51,965 bases of DNA, taken from the NCBI GenBank assembly GCA_045586505.1, contig JAZNAL010000048.1, positions 1 through 51,965 of the forward strand. The letters run 5' to 3'. Origin of the DNA: Flemingiibacterium sp045586505 (GTDB lineage: Bacteria > Bacillota > Clostridia > Oscillospirales > CAG-272). Numbering within the stretch: the stretch's first letter is position 1; the number at the start of each line of letters is the position of its first letter. Both the position numbers and the translations under genes were made by a program. This document shows, in pieces, positions 49,251-51,965 of the stretch. The notes under the pieces are model-generated. The model ran no database searches. It worked only from the letters and a program-made list of their open reading frames with translations, and was not told where the DNA came from.

Positions 49251-49370
49251 TTACGAACCGAATACGTCTTCTTCTCCTGCCTCAGGATCCGGATTAGCAG
49301 CGGAAGCGGTAATGATATCCTCAACATTGAATTTGATTATTTCAATGCTGGGCTCTTCAAAAATCTTCAT
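49251..49370 (-). CDS. 39-residue acidic peptide, candidate precursor or tag peptide
   Basis: The peptide begins MKIFEEPSIEIIKFNVEDI, then TASAANP, and ends DPEAGEEDVFGS. A strong AAAGGAGGAG site precedes the ATG, and the gene sits 32 bases after the large secreted-protein gene. No signal peptide is present. The start resembles a leader with an amphipathic EIIKFNVED stretch, and the end is an acidic Gly-containing core with a C-terminal Ser. The PxAGEEDVF end is shared with the SLH protein downstream. The PqqD-like, kinase-like and peptidase genes in the same run make it a good candidate substrate. Function unproven. Confidence 0.75.
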   Translation of the reverse strand: MKIFEEPSIEIIKFNVEDIITASAANPDPEAGEEDVFGS

Positions 49371-49402
49371 GTTTACTCCTCCTTTACTTAATATTTAACG
49401 TA

Positions 49403-51965
49403 TTATTTAATTGCAGCATCTGCTGCAGCTACGTACATAGCAAAGCTCTTTGCAAGCTCAATACTGTCTTCGTTCGAGCTATTATCGATTGTACGTCTGG
49501 AGTATTCGTATCCGTTGTATACAAGCTCTGCGCCATATACATATTCGCCGTTGTCATCGACGTAATACGGCTTAACTGTAATGGTTTTGCCCATATCCTT
49601 TGCGGCAATTCCGTCAATATACGCGTAGTAATTACCACTTGTTTCAGCAGGAACCATGGTGACAGATTTAGTATCACCATTTACGGTATATTCCGCTTTC
49701 AGTTCCTTGCCGGAAAGTGTGCTGTCTGCAGCATACTTGATACGATAGGTAATTGCGCCTTTAAAGATAAGGGTAGCAGATTTGGTAGTAAATCCGTTGG
49801 TATTTGTTACATCAACTTTAAATACGGACTCGCCAAGAACGCTTTCATCATAAGTAACAGCTTCAAAGCCTTCATTCATAAGAGCATCTGTCTTATAACC
49901 GAAGAATTTCTGTGCTGCAGCGCCGTAAGCCATAAGTGCCTTACAAAGTGCCTTGGTTTCAGAAGACGAACTAGCATTTTCTACCATATTCCGTGCATAA
50001 ATTCTGGGGCTATATTCAAAAGCATTAGCATAAACAGTAGTTCCGTCGTTTGTTACAACGTAGCCCACAACGAACTGGGAATCGCCCATTTCTCTAGCTA
50101 CAATACCGTCGGTATAACCGAAATATCCTTCGGAACCATCGATTACTTTACACTCCAGTTCCTTCTGCTGAACTGCTTTAGAGGCATCATGAGCATCTGC
50201 ATCAGCCTTGTTGTTAAAGACAAACATACCATATTCAGCGATGTCATCGCCGGTGACAGCAAACTTATAACGGATCTGGATCATGTCTTTGTACAGAAGA
50301 GTTGCGGAGTAAGCCTTAATAGTTACTTCCTCTTCCTTCTCTACGAGAACATATACGCCGTCAACCTCAACCCACTCATATCCATCAAGAACTTCGTAGG
50401 TATTAGAAGCACTGGAAACGGTCTCGCTAAATTCCTTGCCCTTGTCAGCCCAATCCTCTACAGTAACAGGACCGGTAATATCACCGCCAAGAATGGTGGT
50501 GGAAGCATCGGAGAAGTAACCGCCGGTGTAAACTGCGTGATCGTAACCGCTTAAGGTACCGCCCTTAATGGTAACGGTGCCGCCGTAGTTAACAACTGCA
50601 GAACCTACAGTCTTGTTGTTGGTAGCAGTGATAACGCCGCTTTCCATGGTGAAGGAACCGCTCTTGGTTTCAACACCATAGCACTTAGCCCACAGTTCGC
50701 CGCCGCCAACGTCGTCCTTCAGAGTGAGGGCACCGCCGTCAACGATGAATGCGTACCAGTTAGCCTTGCCGTCATCGGGACCAACCAGTTTCTGTCCATT
50801 GAGATCAACGGTAACAGTGCTGGTGATCTTGATGCTCTCGGTCAATTCGATAGGAGCAACCAGGGTTACAGTGTCGCCTGCCTTTGCAGCATCGACTGCA
50901 TCCTGGAGTGTCTCGAAGCTGTAGTAATAGTCAGAATTCGGATAGGTAATAATAGCTACAATGTTGGCAACATCATCATTAGAACCGTTAATGGTGATCT
51001 CGCCGCCCTCGGCGCCATTACTTGCCTTCTTGGAATCGCCATTTATAACGAAGTTCACATCGGTAGCAGTGATCTTAGTGTTAATAGCATCCTTGTTGAG
51101 GCAAAGAGCTGCGTAAGATTCTATTTCGGTTTTGTCATCGCAAGTGATCTTGGTGTTATCAATAGTTACATCTGCACCAGCAGCACCTACGTTAACTACA
51201 TTCAAACCGGTCAGGTCGGAATTCTTGATTACTACAACTGCGTTCGGTGCAGAACTTGCAACGTTTACAGTGTAGTTCTTTGCAGTTGCGGTTACGTTAT
51301 CGATTGTTACATTGGTAGCATTCTGGATAACGTTGATCGCACGCTCGCCTGTGCAATTGATTGTGAGATTCTTGATAGTCACGCCATCTGCGCCGCTAAC
51401 GTTGATTGCACGACCAGCGGTAGAGGTGAGAGTCTTGTCGTTACCGTCAAGAGTGATCGCCTTTTCGATGGTGATGATCTCGTTAGCATTAACATCATCG
51501 AGAAGCTTAAGGGTTTCGCCTGCCTCTACTGCTGCGAGAGCTTCTGCGAGAGTTCCGTACTTGGTGCCGTTAACCTCAGCTACAGCACCGTCAAGAGCAG
51601 GAACGGCAACGGTATTGCGAGAAAGCTCTACGCCACAAACGGAGCAGTAAACTACTTCGTCATAAGAACCAGCTGCGTTTAATGTGGGAGCTACATTGTT
51701 TTCGATTACTGCCTCGCCCTCGGTGTGACCGAGTGCAGGAACAACTTCCTGTGCTACGAGAACTTCGCCACATACCTCACAGTGCTTACCTTCGGTAAGA
51801 CCAGTTTCAGTACAGTTAGCTGCTACAGCAGCATCAACAACCTCGGTGTGACCGAGTGCAGGAACAACTTCCTGTGCTACGAGAACTTCGCCACATACAT
51901 CACAGTGCTTACCTTCGGTAAGACCAGTTTCAGTACAGTTAGCTGCTACAGCAGCATCAACAACC
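49403..51965 (-). CDS. Large secreted beta-helix-like protein (5' end beyond the window)
   Basis: The frame is open from the window edge to TAA at 49403, at least 853 codons. The first part has two copies of a 41-residue repeat with Cys pairs (KHCDVCGEVLVAQ, PALGHTE), then a YCSVCG unit. Next come about 350 residues of Gly/Asn/Val/Thr beta-helix-like rungs (TIDNVTATAKNYTVN, GGTVTIKGGTLSG). The last 300 residues hold two similar domains, each beginning SATLLYKDMIQIRYK or SATLIFKGAITYRIK. Such proteins in gut Clostridia are surface or secreted. A smaller frame starting at a GTG (51382) is an internal artefact. No sorting signal is at the C terminus. Confidence 0.85.
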   Translation of the reverse strand, partial: VVDAAVAANCTETGLTEGKHCDVCGEVLVAQEVVPALGHTEVVDAAVAANCTETGLTEGKHCEVCGEVLVAQEVVPALGHTEGEAVIENNVAPTLNAAGSYDEVVYCSVCGVELSRNTVAVPALDGAVAEVNGTKYGTLAEALAAVEAGETLKLLDDVNANEIITIEKAITLDGNDKTLTSTAGRAINVSGADGVTIKNLTINCTGERAINVIQNATNVTIDNVTATAKNYTVNVASSAPNAVVVIKNSDLTGLNVVNVGAAGADVTIDNTKITCDDKTEIESYAALCLNKDAINTKITATDVNFVINGDSKKASNGAEGGEITINGSNDDVANIVAIITYPNSDYYYSFETLQDAVDAAKAGDTVTLVAPIELTESIKITSTVTVDLNGQKLVGPDDGKANWYAFIVDGGALTLKDDVGGGELWAKCYGVETKSGSFTMESGVITATNNKTVGSAVVNYGGTVTIKGGTLSGYDHAVYTGGYFSDASTTILGGDITGPVTVEDWADKGKEFSETVSSASNTYEVLDGYEWVEVDGVYVLVEKEEEVTIKAYSATLLYKDMIQIRYKFAVTGDDIAEYGMFVFNNKADADAHDASKAVQQKELECKVIDGSEGYFGYTDGIVAREMGDSQFVVGYVVTNDGTTVYANAFEYSPRIYARNMVENASSSSETKALCKALMAYGAAAQKFFGYKTDALMNEGFEAVTYDESVLGESVFKVDVTNTNGFTTKSATLIFKGAITYRIKYAADSTLSGKELKAEYTVNGDTKSVTMVPAETSGNYYAYIDGIAAKDMGKTITVKPYYVDDNGEYVYGAELVYNGYEYSRRTIDNSSNEDSIELAKSFAMYVAAADAAIK
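51719..51964 (-). repeat. Two tandem 123-bp coding repeats
   Basis: Units 51842-51964 and 51719-51841 are nearly identical (one visible base change, turning Asp into Glu). Each encodes a 41-residue module with C-x10-C-x2-C, that is, Cys before TETGLTEGKH and CxVC after it, ending GHTE. More units may lie beyond the edge. Near identity points to recent duplication or gene conversion. Confidence 0.9.

Noticed and set aside
49403..51382. A gene starting at the GTG at 51382
   Set aside because: The frame stays open to the window edge with continuous protein repeats, so the GTG is an internal Val codon.
51719..51964. Direct repeats as a possible CRISPR array
   Set aside because: The 123-bp units are contiguous, without spacers, and encode protein modules.

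Overview
The window looks like a chromosomal segment of an anaerobic, low-to-mid GC Clostridia (Oscillospiraceae/Ruminococcaceae-like Firmicute). This is inferred from gene content, not from a marker gene. The supporting signs are a lysine riboswitch, a T-box leader, a sepF-yggT-ylmH-divIVA division cluster, a cobalamin-dependent methionine synthase with a separate activation protein, rubredoxin beside ferritin, a class B sortase, an SLH-type protein and many consensus sigma-A promoters (TTGACA-17-TATAAT). No rRNA, tRNA, insertion sequence or CRISPR array was seen.

Left part (1-13.1 kb): dapA-dapB on the minus strand follow a lysine riboswitch with a clear terminator. Divergently, queA, an orphan RelB/DinJ-type antitoxin overlapping miaA, and a long plus-strand block follow: HlyD-like adaptor, yggS, sepF, yggT, ylmH, divIVA, ileS, lspA. 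This is the Gram-positive cell-division/wall neighbourhood. 13.1-20.8 kb holds a YcxB-like membrane protein, an RluD-type pseudouridine synthase, a heterodimeric ABC exporter, a DUF1385 membrane protein, a zinc-ribbon protein and a 49-residue Cys/Gly-rich membrane peptide.

Middle part (20.8-38.2 kb), mostly minus strand: a decayed ABC-ATPase remnant, a flavodoxin-like protein, a polar amino-acid ABC transporter, a solitary trpB behind a Trp T-box, TraX, MATE, GNAT, a secreted carbohydrate-binding-like protein next to an AraC regulator, a ZIP transporter, rubredoxin, ferritin, D-lactate dehydrogenase with a cysteine-rich tail, and metH plus its activation protein.

Right part (38.3-52 kb), all minus strand, is a cell-surface region. 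One operon from a strong promoter at 46.5 kb encodes CpsC, CpsD, CpsB, a class B sortase, a protein with an SPLTG-type sorting signal, a LytR-CpsA-Psr protein and a CapD-type sugar-nucleotide dehydratase. Upstream lies the most unusual cluster: a large secreted beta-helix-like protein (cut by the window edge), a 39-residue acidic peptide, an SLH protein with Pro/Glu/Thr repeats, an HPr-kinase-like P-loop protein, a PqqD-like protein and an S24/S26 peptidase. The peptide and the SLH protein end in nearly the same motif (PxAGEED[IV]F). Together with a PqqD-type recognition protein, a kinase-like enzyme and a peptidase, this suggests a peptide-modification or surface-protein tagging system not known to me in this form.

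A second candidate novelty is a roughly 110-nt structured leader element. It is present at 19.7 kb (plus) and 39.0 kb (minus), with a covarying hairpin, in each case directly upstream of a gene.
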